A DNA stretch of 64,000 nt. Origin: Gymnopilus junonius (Eukaryota; Basidiomycota; Agaricomycetes; Agaricales; Galerinaceae). Below, piece by piece: positions 36,681-48,908 of this stretch. The translations under genes and the position numbers were made by a program. The stretch is from assembly GCA_015501075.1 (NCBI GenBank), contig JADNYJ010000003.1, forward strand, positions 620,001 through 684,000, given 5' to 3'. The notes under the pieces are model-generated. The model saw nothing but the letters and a program-made list of their open reading frames with translations. It did no database searches and was not told the DNA's origin. Each line of letters opens with the position of its first letter. Position 1 is the stretch's first letter.

Positions 36681-39371
36681 TTATGACATGTTCCGTAGAG
36701 TAATCGTTGTAGTTAGATCGTCAAGGACAACTTTAGGATTTAGAATCACATCATACTTCTGATCACGCGCATTGCGACGTTGTTTTCCTTGATTTCTTGC
36801 AACTCGCAATCCTATAGCAGTTGTTCCTGCAATGCTGCATTGTTTCATGTTGGCGATTTCGTTTTCAGTAAGATAGACATCCTCATCTTCCATCAACGCC
36901 GTGGCCAAATTGGTGCCAGGTGTTGGAACATGAAGTTCAAGATTGCCGCATACATCTCTTTCGGCGAAGGCAGTTCGCAGCGTGTAAGCCTCCTCACAAG
37001 AACCAATAGCTTTGTGGCGACACATTCCAAGCAACCAGAACGCAGATCAAGTCCCCCAACAAGCAAGACCTGAGAAAGATCGACAAGGATATCTCCTACC
37101 CATTTCATAAAGTTGACCCAAGTAGTACCTTGGATAACTTGCTCATGCTTTCCGCTTTTGATATTTTCAGCACCTCGATAAAGAGAGTCAATACGACAAT
37201 TTTGTTTTCAGAGGCTAGACCGACCTTGGGCAGATAATTCAAATAAAAGGTCTGAAAATGTTTTCTTTTTAGGATAAGCAGCCTCTATAATAGCGCTGCA
37301 CCAAACAACCAAGAACACTTGTGACAGGATCTGTTTTTGACGTTGAGGGAGCGCTGCCGCAGGTTTAGTGACCTGTTTTTCCAACATTGACGTAATCCAT
37401 TCTCCTAGCACTGTCTTCGCTCGTTCGCGACCGCTTCTTTCAACTTCACTGCACTCCAATTGATGAGAGATAGTTGAGGCAATCTCGGATATGGATTCGT
37501 TAAGTGCCTTTACGGCCTTTACAACCTTGATACTGGGTGGTTCCCCTGAAACCCGTGTGGCCCGTCTGATGGGACCATAGAGCCATTCTTGACGAACCTC
37601 AAGTTGGAAACGGGTAAGGTGGTCCAAGGATCTGACCTCATGTTGTGCCTGATCCAGCTGGACTAGGACGTTCTCCAGCTGCCTCTGCAACTTCGACTTT
37701 TCTTGCTCAGAAGACTTTAGGCGGACCTGAGTTTCTTGCAATTCAGATGCAGCCGTCTTTGCTTTCTGACGCAGGCCTTGTGCTCGATCTAGTTGGAGTT
37801 GTACGTTCTCCAGCTGGCCTTGTAAGTTGCGTTTCTCTTTCTCACAAGACTTCAGGCGGCTCCGTGTTTCTTGCAATTCGGACGCAGCTGTCGTTGCCTC
37901 CTGACGCAAACCACCCAGACGAACTTGCAATTTCTTGTTTTGGACTTGAGCCGACTCAAGTTGGTCTGTGGCAGTCAGGAGCTGAGACCGTGTCGTCTTC
38001 TGGTTTTGCCTCAGTTTTTCCATGCGGTCCACGGTTTCCTGGTTCTCCTCTTTTAATGACTGGACCAAATTTTCAGCTTTAATTAGTTTACGGAGGGTCC
38101 GAAGATGGTCGTCGCGTAACTCCATGTTTGACTCCGATTCTGGGATAGCAAAAGATACTTTCTTCATCTTTGTAGAAGTTCGAAGATGCGCTGTTTTCAC
38201 GTTTTGCAATATTCTCTCTAGGCGGTGCTCAAACATTTTGCTTATATCCGCCATCGACAAATGGTCATCATCTCCGGCTTGCGTCGACTCGGCCTTGTTC
38301 GACTGTAAAATTATTGGATCACTTGGCATTCCCTGACCGGCTTGGATTATAATGATTTTTCCCAGAGCAGCGAGCATCTTCTTGCATAGTTGCTGGAATT
38401 CCTGCTTCTCCTCGAGCGCCACTGTTTTTGCCCGAGTTAACTCAGACTTCAAAGCGTGAAGTTGTTGTTCCTGAACATGGTTGACTGCGACGAGCTCTTT
38501 GCTGGCACTGCGAGATTCTTCGAGTTGGTCAAACAAACTTTGTTCTTCAACCTTCCTGTGAGGAATTTCGTTGTTGTCGACCTGATCGCATGATCCCAGC
38601 GGTACTGCCAGCTTGTCGTCAGAGTTCGGTGCTTGAAAATCTACCATGCCGCCAAGTGAGTTATCAGCCTTGACGTGAGGTAAAGAGTCAGATCTAGAAA
38701 GAAGGTTGTCCACAGCTACGTCGGATAGCCACTCGGAATTTGTGTAGTCTGAGGGATGATGGAAATATGTCGAATCACTGGCAGTTTGCTGGTTGTCTGA
38801 CTCGGTAATTTGGCTAGCGAGATGCCGATCGTCCATTTGTTGGGAACAGAAAATATGTGGCTCTTCCGAAGGGATGACTTGCTGAACTTTATCGTCTGTG
38901 GTGCAAACGTCGGCTTCACTGTTCTGTGCCAATTCCCCATCATTTGCGGATGTTTTTTCATCTTCTTCTTGAAATGTTAGGGAACGTAATAGGTCTATGG
39001 ACTGCTCCAACGCAGGAACTGTCTCGGTTAAGATCAATGAGGTTCTATACGGGTTGCCAATCATTTCTTCGTTATCTTCGCTGGCGGAATCACCAGAACG
39101 GGCATTATCCTGTGGAAATCTATCTGCTAATAGATTTAAATCTAGAGAATCTGGGTTATATGATTCTTCAGTACCATCAGGAAGATGATTGTCGGAGGAT
39201 AATGTTACAGGTTCTAATCCATGTCGATGGATGATCGCATAACATTGGCATATTCATCTGAGTTGCCCACTCACCCGAAGGTACGTCTGCATTCAGACGA
39301 GACTCAGTGGGCCCATGTTTGAAAACAAAGCACTCGGATGGAAGTTGTGAAGGAGTACTGTCGGATTCCAT
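36681..39371 (-). CDS. Coiled-coil protein P2, paralogue of P1
   Basis: Exon 1 (39371-39275) starts MESDSTPSQLPSECFVF. A 61-nt intron leads to the main exon from 39213, and there are further short introns near 37225-37170. The long central coiled coil includes a 45-residue tandem duplication (37650-37919). The C-terminal modules match P1: LDHLTRFQLEVRQEWLYGPI, ALNESISEIASTISHQLE, FLVVWCSAIIEAAYPKKKTF, SDLLFELSAQG and YTLRTAFAERDVCGNLEL. Near 36990-37003 one base is missing, because LLVLV and EAYTLRTAF lie in different frames. This is either a sequencing loss or a C-terminal truncation. It lies 2.4 kb from FAD oxidase copy C, mirroring P1 beside copy B. Function unknown. Confidence 0.7.
37650..37919 (-). 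repeat. Intragenic tandem repeat, 2 x 135 nt, inside P2
   Basis: Two adjacent 45-residue units of the coiled coil, GLRQEATTAASELQETRSRL... and GLRQKAKTAASELQETQVRL..., each ending in QLENV..QLD.AQ. At DNA level, TTGCAATTC and neighbouring words recur at exactly 135 nt. The unit is a multiple of three, so the frame is kept and the coil is lengthened. Confidence 0.85.
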
Positions 39372-41762
39372 TCAAAATGCCACGAACGATAGAGCCGATG
39401 GAATGTAAAGTAAATAGGCGCCCGTTTTAGATGATAAGAGAAAGGAGAAAGACGATTCGTAACGGCCGCGGTGCAGACCGGTCCGAGGGACATCAAAGAC
39501 GGAGCCTAAAAATTTATTATATATCACTTATGTAATATGTATCATTTTCTTTTCCCACCACTGCAATTCTTTTCCGACTTGTCTGGACTGTGTGCTATCT
39601 GTCGAGCCATTTTCTCTAATTGACCCATTCAGTGCCGTGAAAGCTGAACGCGTCTACGATTTCTGGACAGGCTGGTCCCGTATTGCAGCAGATTTGCCAT
39701 GTCTGTAAACGCCTCAGTCCATCCCCTACCGGCTGATCGAAGCGGAGCAGTTCATTGAGGCTACTTGCTTGTGACTTATTCTTCACCCATTTTGGCCGAC
39801 TATTGACTTCCAACTGCGTGCATTTATGTTTTGATAACTGGACGTCCGATAACTTTACACACCGTCATGCATTCGTCCCGAGACTGTCCTACAGGCTTAT
39901 CGTTGGTAAAAGTTGAGGCTGAGCATATGCCGGACTTTCCGTAGTCGATTTGACTTCCAGCTGCTGCAAAGCGTTCTCTTAATTCCAGTATGGTGCATTG
40001 GAGGCGAATGCGGAGAAAGTAGGAGCTCCGCGTCCATCAAAAGGCCGACCTTGCTGTCAGACAGCTGTCCACATCATGTCTCTGTAGGCTGTGTACGGTT
40101 TGCTGCGAATAGGGAGTCTGCAAAGAGAGCGTTCAACTTTCCTTCATCCTCAGCAATCGAGAAGACTCGGTCTTGAACGCCAAAGTTTTTCTGATATACT
40201 TAGGTGAAGGACGACAGGTATGTGGCAGTGCAAGCTTCCGGAACATATGGAGGCTGAAATTGAACCGAGAGAAAGATTTAGTCCCCTTCAATGATCTTCA
40301 CATTAAAGCGGTGCATAACTGCCTGAGAATTGCCAAACACGACTCGGGGCGGAGTCCACCGGATGGTTCTGAAGGGTCTGTCCACCTTTGTTCGAGTACA
40401 GGTACGTATGCCATGGCCCATGAACGTCCATCAGCTGACCAACATATCTATAGCGACGTAGACAAGTTCTTGCTCATATTGCTTCAGATCCAGTCCACGC
40501 TCAGTCAACGGCCCTTTTGCCATCGCTGGAATATTTCATCACGCCTGCCAACCTTGTCATGACATTCATCTCCAGCGCGTTTTCCAGAGGAAACTTCATG
40601 CGGATCGTCCCAGCTCCTTTTGCCGCAGCGCATTGACACGGATCAGTGATGTACCTACGAAAAGGTCCGTGACGGATAACTGGATAAGAGTAACTTTGCA
40701 GGTTTCCCACCCAAAGTAGCTACGTATGAAGACCTCGATCAAGCAAAGCAAACACTTGAATGTTCCCAATTTCGATTGACGTTCATTAAAAGTTCAAAGC
40801 GCCTTTTTCAAGTGAGTGCTCGGGAAGCATGATCCTTGAGGTGATAAGTTGCCTGATTTCGATGACCATCTTCCCGTGTGACAGTATCCAGTTGAAGAAC
40901 CCATGGCGTAGTTGCTCTCCAGATACAAACGTGGACATATTCTTTTTCATCAAAATATCGCATGGACGTTCTATCTTGCGCCCATCACTGATACTGTCTG
41001 ATCCAGCGAAATGCAGGAATGAAGGGATTGATATAAGTTTCTAATAGGGAATTATGATGGAGTGATTTCAGAAGTACTCTCAAGAACTACTGCTTTCAAG
41101 ACATGTCTTGCAGGGATTTTACTTTTTATGAGGTCGTGCTAATGAAGCCCAAGTACCTGGATGCATTTGGATCTCGCTTGGTCCTTCATACTGACTATCA
41201 CATCAGTTCACTCGGGGCTGGCTAGTATTACTCATTATCTCCATCGAGGTGGGGATGTCTGGACCTTGAATGTGCTATGAGGAACAGTTGTCTTGACAAA
41301 AACGCATCCTTTGTTATAATCTTCGCTTGAAGAATTGTAAAGGAAGACTCAGGTTACCTTTCTCATCGTCTTCCCTAATGTCCTTCTGTCTATGACTGCA
41401 CGAGGCCCACTTATTCGAGGAGCATTCAAGCTAAGGCACGGGTTTGATAATCGCCAATATAGATTTTCGCAATCTGCGACTCGACCGCTAAAGACATACG
41501 TAGACGTCGGGTAAATGGTCATCAAAGGGTTTTTGTCTCAGGTGCCTCTTCAAACTCTTGCCGGTGGTTTCACGGACTTTTCTTAGCGTTGCCTGACTGA
41601 TCGACCTTGACAGTGTCAAGAGCGACATTAATACCCCCTTCTTTCTAAATATACGCTGTCATTTCATGCGAACACTTGATGGGTCCCCAAACATATAAAT
41701 GATAGGCTCTTGCAGCCAAGAGAATTTCAACTTTACTATATAACTCCATCATATCTACTACG
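39372..41762. other. 2.4-kb spacer with possible unidentified gene relic
   Basis: No full gene is supported. Between about 39.9 and 40.8 kb on the plus strand, short stretches with coding-like composition change frame repeatedly (e.g. RVCVYLGEGR-like and FAGFPPKVATYEDLDQAKQT near 40700-40760). This could be an eroded gene, but I recognise no family. The rest is AT-rich and featureless. Confidence 0.3.
41694..41699 (+). promoter_or_regulatory. TATA-like element upstream of FAD oxidase C
   Basis: TATAAA 69 nt before the ATG at 41763. A second TATATAA at 41737-41743 is too close to the start to be a likely core element. Confidence 0.4.
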
Positions 41763-44415
41763 ATGCACTCGTTCCTTAGAATGGGTGCAGTCCTCGCCAC
41801 GCTCCTTCATACTATTTACGGTCAAACTCCCGTTGGCCAAATCGGTGCACCTGCATGGTTCGCGTTCAATAGTAGCATAGGAGGACGTTTAGGCGTTGGT
41901 GTCCCATGGTCGGAGCCGTGCTTTAGCAACTTTAACGGCCTAAACAACACCCCCAATGCCACTGAATGTAGTTTCGTGCAAGCGAACTATTTTAACAGTC
42001 ATTGTGAGTCGGATTTTTTTTCTTTCAAGGATTTTTTTTCTCACAGCAACGAATTCTTTTAGTGGCTCGAACCGATTTCTTTGGAGCATACAGTGCAGTT
42101 AGTTTGTTGATGCCCCATTTATTATCAGTCTCTGATCCTTCCTTTCATTAGATTCAATTTGAGTCATGTATGTCAACTGGTGACCAGTGCATGCTGGACT
42201 GGACGAATCCCACCAACCCTGCGGCTTTTTCTCCTCCCGCGACTTGCAAGCAAGGAAGCGTCCCTTCTTTTTATGTACGACCATCTTCTTATTCCAATAT
42301 TCAAGCTCACTGACATTTGATCTGAATGAAGGTTGATGTGAAGAGCGCAAACGATGTTGTAGAAGCCTACAATTTTGCAAGGAATACAGGCATCACCCTG
42401 CTCGTCAGAAATACTGGAGTAAGATACTTTTATTCACTGCTTTAATTGTTGAAGCTGACCAACGACCAAACAGCACGACTTCAAAGGGAGGAGTGCTGCC
42501 CCAAATTCGTTGGCTCTTTGGGTACGTCGCAGAATAACGATTCTCATGCAGCCATATTTATATCTCTTCGCAGACGCACCACCTCAAAGACGTAAGCTTC
42601 CCTATATTTTATTATTAAGAACATCGACTTATATCATGCAAAGATATCCTTCGTTCAGAAATTTGTCCCTACAGGTTGCAAAACACCCGGGGTCACTGCT
42701 ATCACGATGGCGGTACGTAGATGCTGTCATAAAATTGTACCTGAATGGTGGCTAAACGTAACGATCTATAGGCTGGAATCCAATTTGCTGACCTGGTTCC
42801 ATTTGCCGATAGCCACGGTGTTGAAGTTGTTGTGGGATCGGACCAGGCAGTTGGCGTTACTGGCGGCTTTTTGCAAGTAAGTGGACGAGTTCTGCAACTA
42901 TAATTGGCTAGCCTGATCAGTGAACGTTGAACGTTTATTAGGGAGGGGGCCATTCATCCATTACACCCTCATTAGGCTTGGGTGCCGATCGTGTTGTATG
43001 CTCTTTCCTTCCTTTCATTCAATACATGTCTTCTTGACCTTCTTTTTTTTTTATGGTAGTTGCAATACACCGTTGTGACTCCCGACGGCAGTACCAGAAT
43101 TGCCAATGCTTGCCAAAATTCTGACCTCTTCTTTGCTCTCCGCGGAGGTGGAGGTGGCACCTTCGGCGTTGTGATGGACGCGACGATCCTGGCTACCCCG
43201 AGGCGCACCTACCAAGTGTAAGATCTACTTAGCGATGCTTTGTGAGTATTCTGTTGATGTCATTCTCGCTTACTAGCGCAAGCATCAGCTGGCCTATCAA
43301 TAATGACAATTTGGAGAAAATGCTCACGATGTTCGTCGACAACGCCACGGCTTTGGCAACTCAAAGTTGGGGTGGATATTTCACTGTATGTTTTACCTTG
43401 CCTTTTTGTTTCTTTTTTCAGGCGCGCTCAAATTTGGATTGTTGTAGGCCTCAACTGGTGTATTAGCGCTGACGAACCCTCTCTTGACCACCCAGCAAGC
43501 CCAGCAGGCGCTCACCCCCCTTATGGATTTGGCCATCTCTCTGGGCGGAACAGCTTCTATCACTACTCTCGGCTCCTTCGCCCAGTGGTTCGATGAATTC
43601 GTAGGCAACCAGCTAGACGTCCAACAAGATGTAAATCTTCCTTGCTCGTCTTAAATTAACCACAGAAAGAACTTATTTTTTTCAAATAGTCTGTCGGCCT
43701 TCCAAACGCCTTGACATCTCGTCTCATTCCTGAAGCCAATCACCGTACAGTGGCAGGAAGAGCCCAACTCGTTACTGCACTCTTAAACGCCTTCAACAGC
43801 ACCGTCTTCTCCCAAATCCACATGACCACTCCCTTTGGCTTCAAAGGCACAAACGGTTCCGACACTAGCGTTAACCCTGTCTGGCGTACCTCGCTTTACC
43901 AAGTCATCTTGGTTAACACCTGGTTCTTCAATTCCCAGCTTGCAGACCGCAAGGCGGCGTATGCTGCATCCACCACTGCAGCCAATTTCCTGCGCGACAT
44001 TACACCTACCTCCGGTGCTTACCAAGTACGTTGGAATTTTACCTATTTAACCTGAGCTTCTCGCTAATGGGTTTCTGCAGAACGAGGCTGATATTCACGA
44101 ACCAAACTTCGAACGTGCGTAACAACTAATATGAATCCTTTTTTTCTCTCTAATTATTCGTCTGTTCACAGAAGCCTTCTGGGGTACTAGCCTGTACAAC
44201 AAGCTTCTCGCGATCAAGAACAAATAGTATATCTGTTTTTCTTTTTTTTCCCAGCCTGTACTAATTCATCTCCAGCGACCCCAAACGCATCTTTGATTGC
44301 TGGCAATGCAGTACGTCTTTTTTCCCACTGATCTTAGCTTGGATGATTTAATTGACCTCTCCACACAGTTGGATGGAAAGGACCAAGTGCGCCTCAATAC
44401 ACGTGCTACATCTAA
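41763..44415 (+). CDS. Secreted FAD-linked oxidase (VAO/BBE type), copy C, intact
   Basis: All exons join without a break. The signal peptide [20 protein letters not shown] is followed by [17 protein letters not shown] and [14 protein letters not shown] is spliced to HDFKGRS (flavin-linking His retained), then [55 protein letters not shown] and the C-terminal [12 protein letters not shown]...YTCYI at 44413-44415. In the GGF.QGGGH loop there is no Cys, so only a single covalent FAD bond is expected. Enzymes of this group oxidise alcohols, sugars or amines with release of H2O2; the substrate cannot be read from sequence. The C-terminal VILVNTWFF region lacks an intron that copies A and B have. 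Potential N-glycosylation sites (NNT, NAT) near the N-terminus fit secretion. Confidence 0.9.
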
Positions 44416-44786
44416 AGCACTGTCACCTTCTGTCAACCTTGGGACTCCACTGACGCTCTTTGAACTATTTATCACGTTCGCTTCGTCATTTCTCTTACGC
44501 ATATTTTGCATGTAATAGACACAAGCTTATTAGTGTCGGAATTGTTAAACAAGTTAATGGTATGTTTCTTCAGGGGTGTTTGGTTTACACGTAGCACTGA
44601 CTGTGACTCCGAGAAATGAGGGGTAAATTATCGATGAAGTAGATAAAAAAAAAGAAAACGAAACGAAACTGAAAGTCAGGCAATAAAAATACTTAAAAAC
44701 CACGAAAAAAAGCAATGGAGTAGGCTGTCGAAGGAAGAGTGGGATACAGAAATAAAGACATATAACGTTGCCTACATGCATACCCT
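44416..44786. other. Convergent intergenic region
   Basis: 3' UTRs of FAD oxidase C and of the CENP-C gene. No supported frame. Confidence 0.4.
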
Positions 44787-46901
44787 TCATGATACTTTCC
44801 GTGCGACAGAATACACACGCGCATCCGGGCCAGGTGTCGTCCCCATCCTAGCATATGAAGTGCTCGGCGACCGCGCCAACGACTTTCTCCTTTGCACCTC
44901 GGCATCATGATCCGCCTTTGCTGCTCTCTCCGCATCATCCATCACTACCTTCCTTGCCTGAGTGAAAAATAGGCGTGCGTTCCGGTCGCATATGTTCTCG
45001 ATAAGATACGTATTTCCTAGAAATGAATAAGGCGTCGGAAGCTGTGCTTGCGAGAGTATGAGATGGAGTACGACTACCTCTAGGAACCATAAACATCCCG
45101 CCTGTACAGAGTACCATGGAAGTTTCGTGAATCTTAAAGTTGACCGCGCCCTCGATAACGTAGAAGACCTAGCCCAGTTATAAAAACCTGTCATCATGTA
45201 ACATGACGATAAACTCACGTAAGTATTATCTTTCGCCGCCTTACTTGGCTTGCGACCACGAGCCGGTATAATCAGTTGTCCAGCAGCAATAAAGTCGCTG
45301 TCGGTGAATACTTTATCAAAAGACCAACTATTGTTCGCTGCTGGGAGGGGGTTGACCATCTTTGAGGTCCATGCAACACCTGTGCAAAAGAAAAACAGAA
45401 GTAATCAGAATCGAAATGCGCGAGTAATAGACAATAAGGGAAAACTTACGTTTCTCAGTCTCGGTTTTGTCGGTATAGTTTAAAATGCTACACATCGAAC
45501 TGGTGTCATCGTCCCACCCTTCCTCAGGATTAGGGACAGGTGCTGCTGGGGGAATATCATAATCATCAGCATCGCCAGCTCTGATGCTCTTACTCCTGCT
45601 CCTCGGTCGCGTAGTACTTCGTTTTCGCTTGGCTCCAAAGGGTTCCGGTTCCTCCTTGGGTATTCGTAGGATTTCCTTAATGGGTGGGACGAGAACGGGA
45701 CCCGACACGTTATTAGGTCGTCCATACACCATCTTCTCACCTCGCCACCATTCTAGTGGTTTGATGGGCTCCCGCTTGCTCTTTCTGACACCTTCTCGGT
45801 AGGCTGGAAAAGAGAAAAACTCGGTCGATGAGGGAAGGAAACAAAATTGGATACCTACGTTGATTCTCCTTCTTCGATCTTGGACGGGGCTGCCCTTTAC
45901 TTTCTGGTTTCTTCTGCGCCACCTTGCCGTTCTTATCCTCAAAGACCTTGACCTTCTTGACGGGAGGTTCAGGTTCTTGTTCCGACTCGTCTTCCGTATC
46001 AGGGCCAAGGCCAACTTCTCCTAGACCGTTGGCAATCTCATCCTCGACTTCCTCCTCTGGCTCCTGTATCTCTTCAGAAATTGCTCTTCCCTTGCCCTTA
46101 TCCCGTCTGTTCTTGGTTGGAGTTGGTTCTTGTTCTTGTTGCTCCTCCTCCTCCTCGCCTTCCTCCTCCTCCTCTATTCGGCTGAAGTTAGCCTGAGTAG
46201 GTGTACTCTGGTTGTCTTGTTCTCGACTGTCTTCGGCCTGGTTATAGTCATCTTCAAAACTCTGGTCCATATCATAATCACCACCACCACCGTAATCACC
46301 AGCAGGCTCGTTATCGGAATCAGATGCAGGTTCCGGTTCTCGTTCCCGAGTTGATTTCCGAAGACTTGAGGACCCGGGGACCCCATTTCTAGCAGCATGG
46401 TTAGATTTGACTGTGGGACGTGGAGATGGAATTTCATCGTAGTCCACGCCTGAAGTTCGTGCCACAGGCCGAACTGATGATCGACTTCGTCCAGTCGTTA
46501 AAGGGGTAGAAGGAGCACGCGCATTGGCTAAAGGTCGCGTTAGAGGGCCTGATGAAAGAAAGTATATATGTCAACCTCGGGAGAATATATTCCAAAAAGA
46601 CAATGCACGCACTATCCAGTTGCATGGATTGTTCGCCATCCTCGTCGTCATAATCATCATCTTCGTAATCCCTTCTAGATAAACTTTTCTTCCTCCCTTT
46701 AGGTCGAGGAGGCGTCCTTCCGTCTGCTTGTTGCAAAATCTCTTCAAATGGCTCGAAACCGTCTGATTTGCGCTCAACGTGTTGTACAGCTATACCTGTT
46801 TTCTTGCCGACTTCAGGGTTGTCACCACGATAAGGGATATGGGCTTTCTGAGGACCCCTTCTTGCACCTCCCATGCTGCTTTTGCGCGCTGAGCTCGGCA
46901 T
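44787..46901 (-). CDS. MIF2: CENP-C/Mif2 inner kinetochore protein
   Basis: Centromeric protein that binds CENP-A nucleosomes and recruits the outer kinetochore. Start chosen at 46901 (MPSSARKSSMGGARRGPQKA), which fits the Mif2 N-terminal domain; an upstream in-frame Met at 46973 adds only a hydrophobic tail. The order is N-terminal motif with PYRGDNPEVGKKTGIAV, a long acidic low-complexity stretch, then the CENP-C signature GVRKSKREPIKPLEWWRGEK (nucleosome-binding Arg and Trp-Trp). Last comes the cupin dimerisation domain: FIAAGQLIIPARGRKPSKAA, then VFYVIEGAVNFKIHE, GGMFMVPRGNTYLIENIC and RLFFTQARKVV. Exons join in phase. Slightly extended tail after the cupin. Divergent spacing to the neighbour at 47168 is ordinary. 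Confidence 0.92.
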
Positions 46902-47167
46902 TGCTGAGGGCGATGAGGGGCTGGACAACGGAATGGTGATTCGGAATGTGGTCGTGGGAAATAAACAGAACACGCTGATCTGACGCGCTTGGTTCTGTTT
47001 GGCAACACCTTGCCGCCTCTCTCACGTGCATTGGAATTGACTGCTCAATTCATCCAGTATAATTACCAATGTACTACCATATGCCATATGTTAAACAAGC
47101 AAGAGCATAGCACCAATATACAGCAATTCAGTCCACTATCTTCAAAGCTATTATACGAGCAGACATA

Positions 47168-48543
47168 CTAAGAGTAACTTTCTAAGTATTCGATAGAAGA
47201 GTTAAATTGCAACCCATCCATTGTCCTCAGTAGCGGGAAAAGGAAGGAATGTTGCTGTCTTATGATGCCCGCAACCGCTGGATCCATGGTACTGTCCCTT
47301 TGCTCAATCAGGAGAAGAAACTCGAATTTTCTAAGGTCGGGAAACGTGCTTGGCGTTACAGAATTCCCTAAGCGGTTTAAGTGACAATGGCCTTCATGTT
47401 TCAACCCACAGTTACAATGAGAGAGGGTTGCATCCACGTCGCAAATCTTCAAGTAGAGATGCTGTAGGGCATTCAAACCAGATAATCGCTCCAGTCCATC
47501 ACATAACAGGGGCAAGGCATCGTTATCACTTGATTCCAAAGCAAAAAAAGCAATCTTTAGTGTAGTTATCTTGCGAAAACATCCGAGGGAAATCGTCTTT
47601 TTGAGAACTTCCAGACCTTGGAGAGAGTAAGCTGATTGCAATCGTAAGTCCGTGTATATTAGATTTAGGAAAACATAAGATTCAACTTACCATAGATGCC
47701 AAACTCTTCCAGAGATGAGGCGGAACATAGTATGCTCTGCAGATGAAGGGCGCTTTCCACTTGGCCGACTGAAACTGTAAAGGATCTCAGTTCTTTGAAA
47801 TCGACCAGGTGTACGAGTGAATCTGCAAGTTGAAAATATGCTCGCCCATCGATGGTAACTGCAGCTCTCGCCCTTCTATGTGCGCTCCTCGGTGTGATGC
47901 CGAAATCGGCGTGGTAGCTCAGTACTTCAGGAATACGAAGTTCTTGAGCCGAGGATGCGACCATTGCCGTCGAACAGTCGATTATTGTGACCGTGGCAAA
48001 GGATGGGCCGCATTCCTCTAGATCCAAGGCTTTAGCCCGACATACGAAACTAGTGGCAGGGAAATTTGTTATGAATGAAACCTCCAGGCGAATCATTTGA
48101 GGCATTTTAAGCACACAGTCTATCGCATCGCGGAACTTCTGTACAGCTGGACGCGAATCGTTAGAAAATAAAATCCAGTCGAAAATACCCGATCCTCCGC
48201 CAACGAGGCATAAATCACTGAGTCGATCAAGTTGGATAAGGATAGTCGCAAGACCGAGCAAGAATGGTTCAAGTTTGAGGTCCGTGACATGCGCGGTATA
48301 TTGGCACGAACAGACATATGTCAAGATATGAGGCGAGTACTTGACGGCCGCAGATAAATTTGTCAGAGCTGTCTGCTTTTTGGGACCCTCATTGTCGAAT
48401 GCGATTTTTTTGAACAAATTTCTTTGACAGAGCGGGACGAGGGACTTGCAAGCCAAAGACAAAGCTCTCAGAGAGGCGACGTCTCCCCTTGAAGCGAGTT
48501 CATCGCATATGTTGAAGAAGATGTCCAGTGGAAAAACAACCAT
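47168..48543 (-). CDS. F-box-like protein, third family member
   Basis: Two exons (48543-47691 and 47631-47168) give 438 residues without a break. Start MVVFPLDIFFNICDELASRG followed by LRALSLACKSLVPLCQRNLF, the same variant F-box as the tandem pair at 33.5-36.4 kb. Next come FDWILF, LDLEECGPSFATVTI and a Leu-rich C-terminus (KITTLKIAFFALE, FPDLRKFEFLLLI). The frame is open further upstream, but a TATATA about 55-65 nt before 48543 supports this start. Likely an SCF substrate adaptor by family, with unknown target. It lies alone between CENP-C and the tRNA thiolase gene, so it is probably a dispersed duplicate. Confidence 0.72.
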
Positions 48544-48908
48544 GGAGTTGGGCAAAGGCGTGGCAAAGCAGCGGACAAAATTCTGAGCCCGTGTCACAGT
48601 ATATATAAGCTGAACCCTCATGGGAGAAGTTAAATTCAACATGCAGATATGGAAATGAGAAGGCAAAAAACAATCGACAAGTCAGAAGAATGCGTGAATC
48701 TTCCTTTTCTATTCAAATGAAAGTTAAATCGGCATCCATTGAATTGGGCAGGGAAAAGATCACGCCGAGTTGAGCATGCTGGCATGAGCCTCCGAGACTG
48801 AACTTGGAGACGACCTACACGGAGATGTTTGGAAATCATATTCCTAGTCAGGGATGATAAAGTAAGTCCCAGAGAATCCGCAGAAAAGAGCATAACATAT
48901 GCAGCCAG
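48544..48908. other. Intergenic region
   Basis: Upstream region of the F-box-like gene and 3' UTR of the thiouridylase gene. No supported frame. Confidence 0.35.
48599..48606 (-). promoter_or_regulatory. TATA-like element for the third F-box-like gene
   Basis: TATATATA-type word (CTTATATATAC on the minus strand) about 60 nt upstream of the ATG at 48543. Confidence 0.35.
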
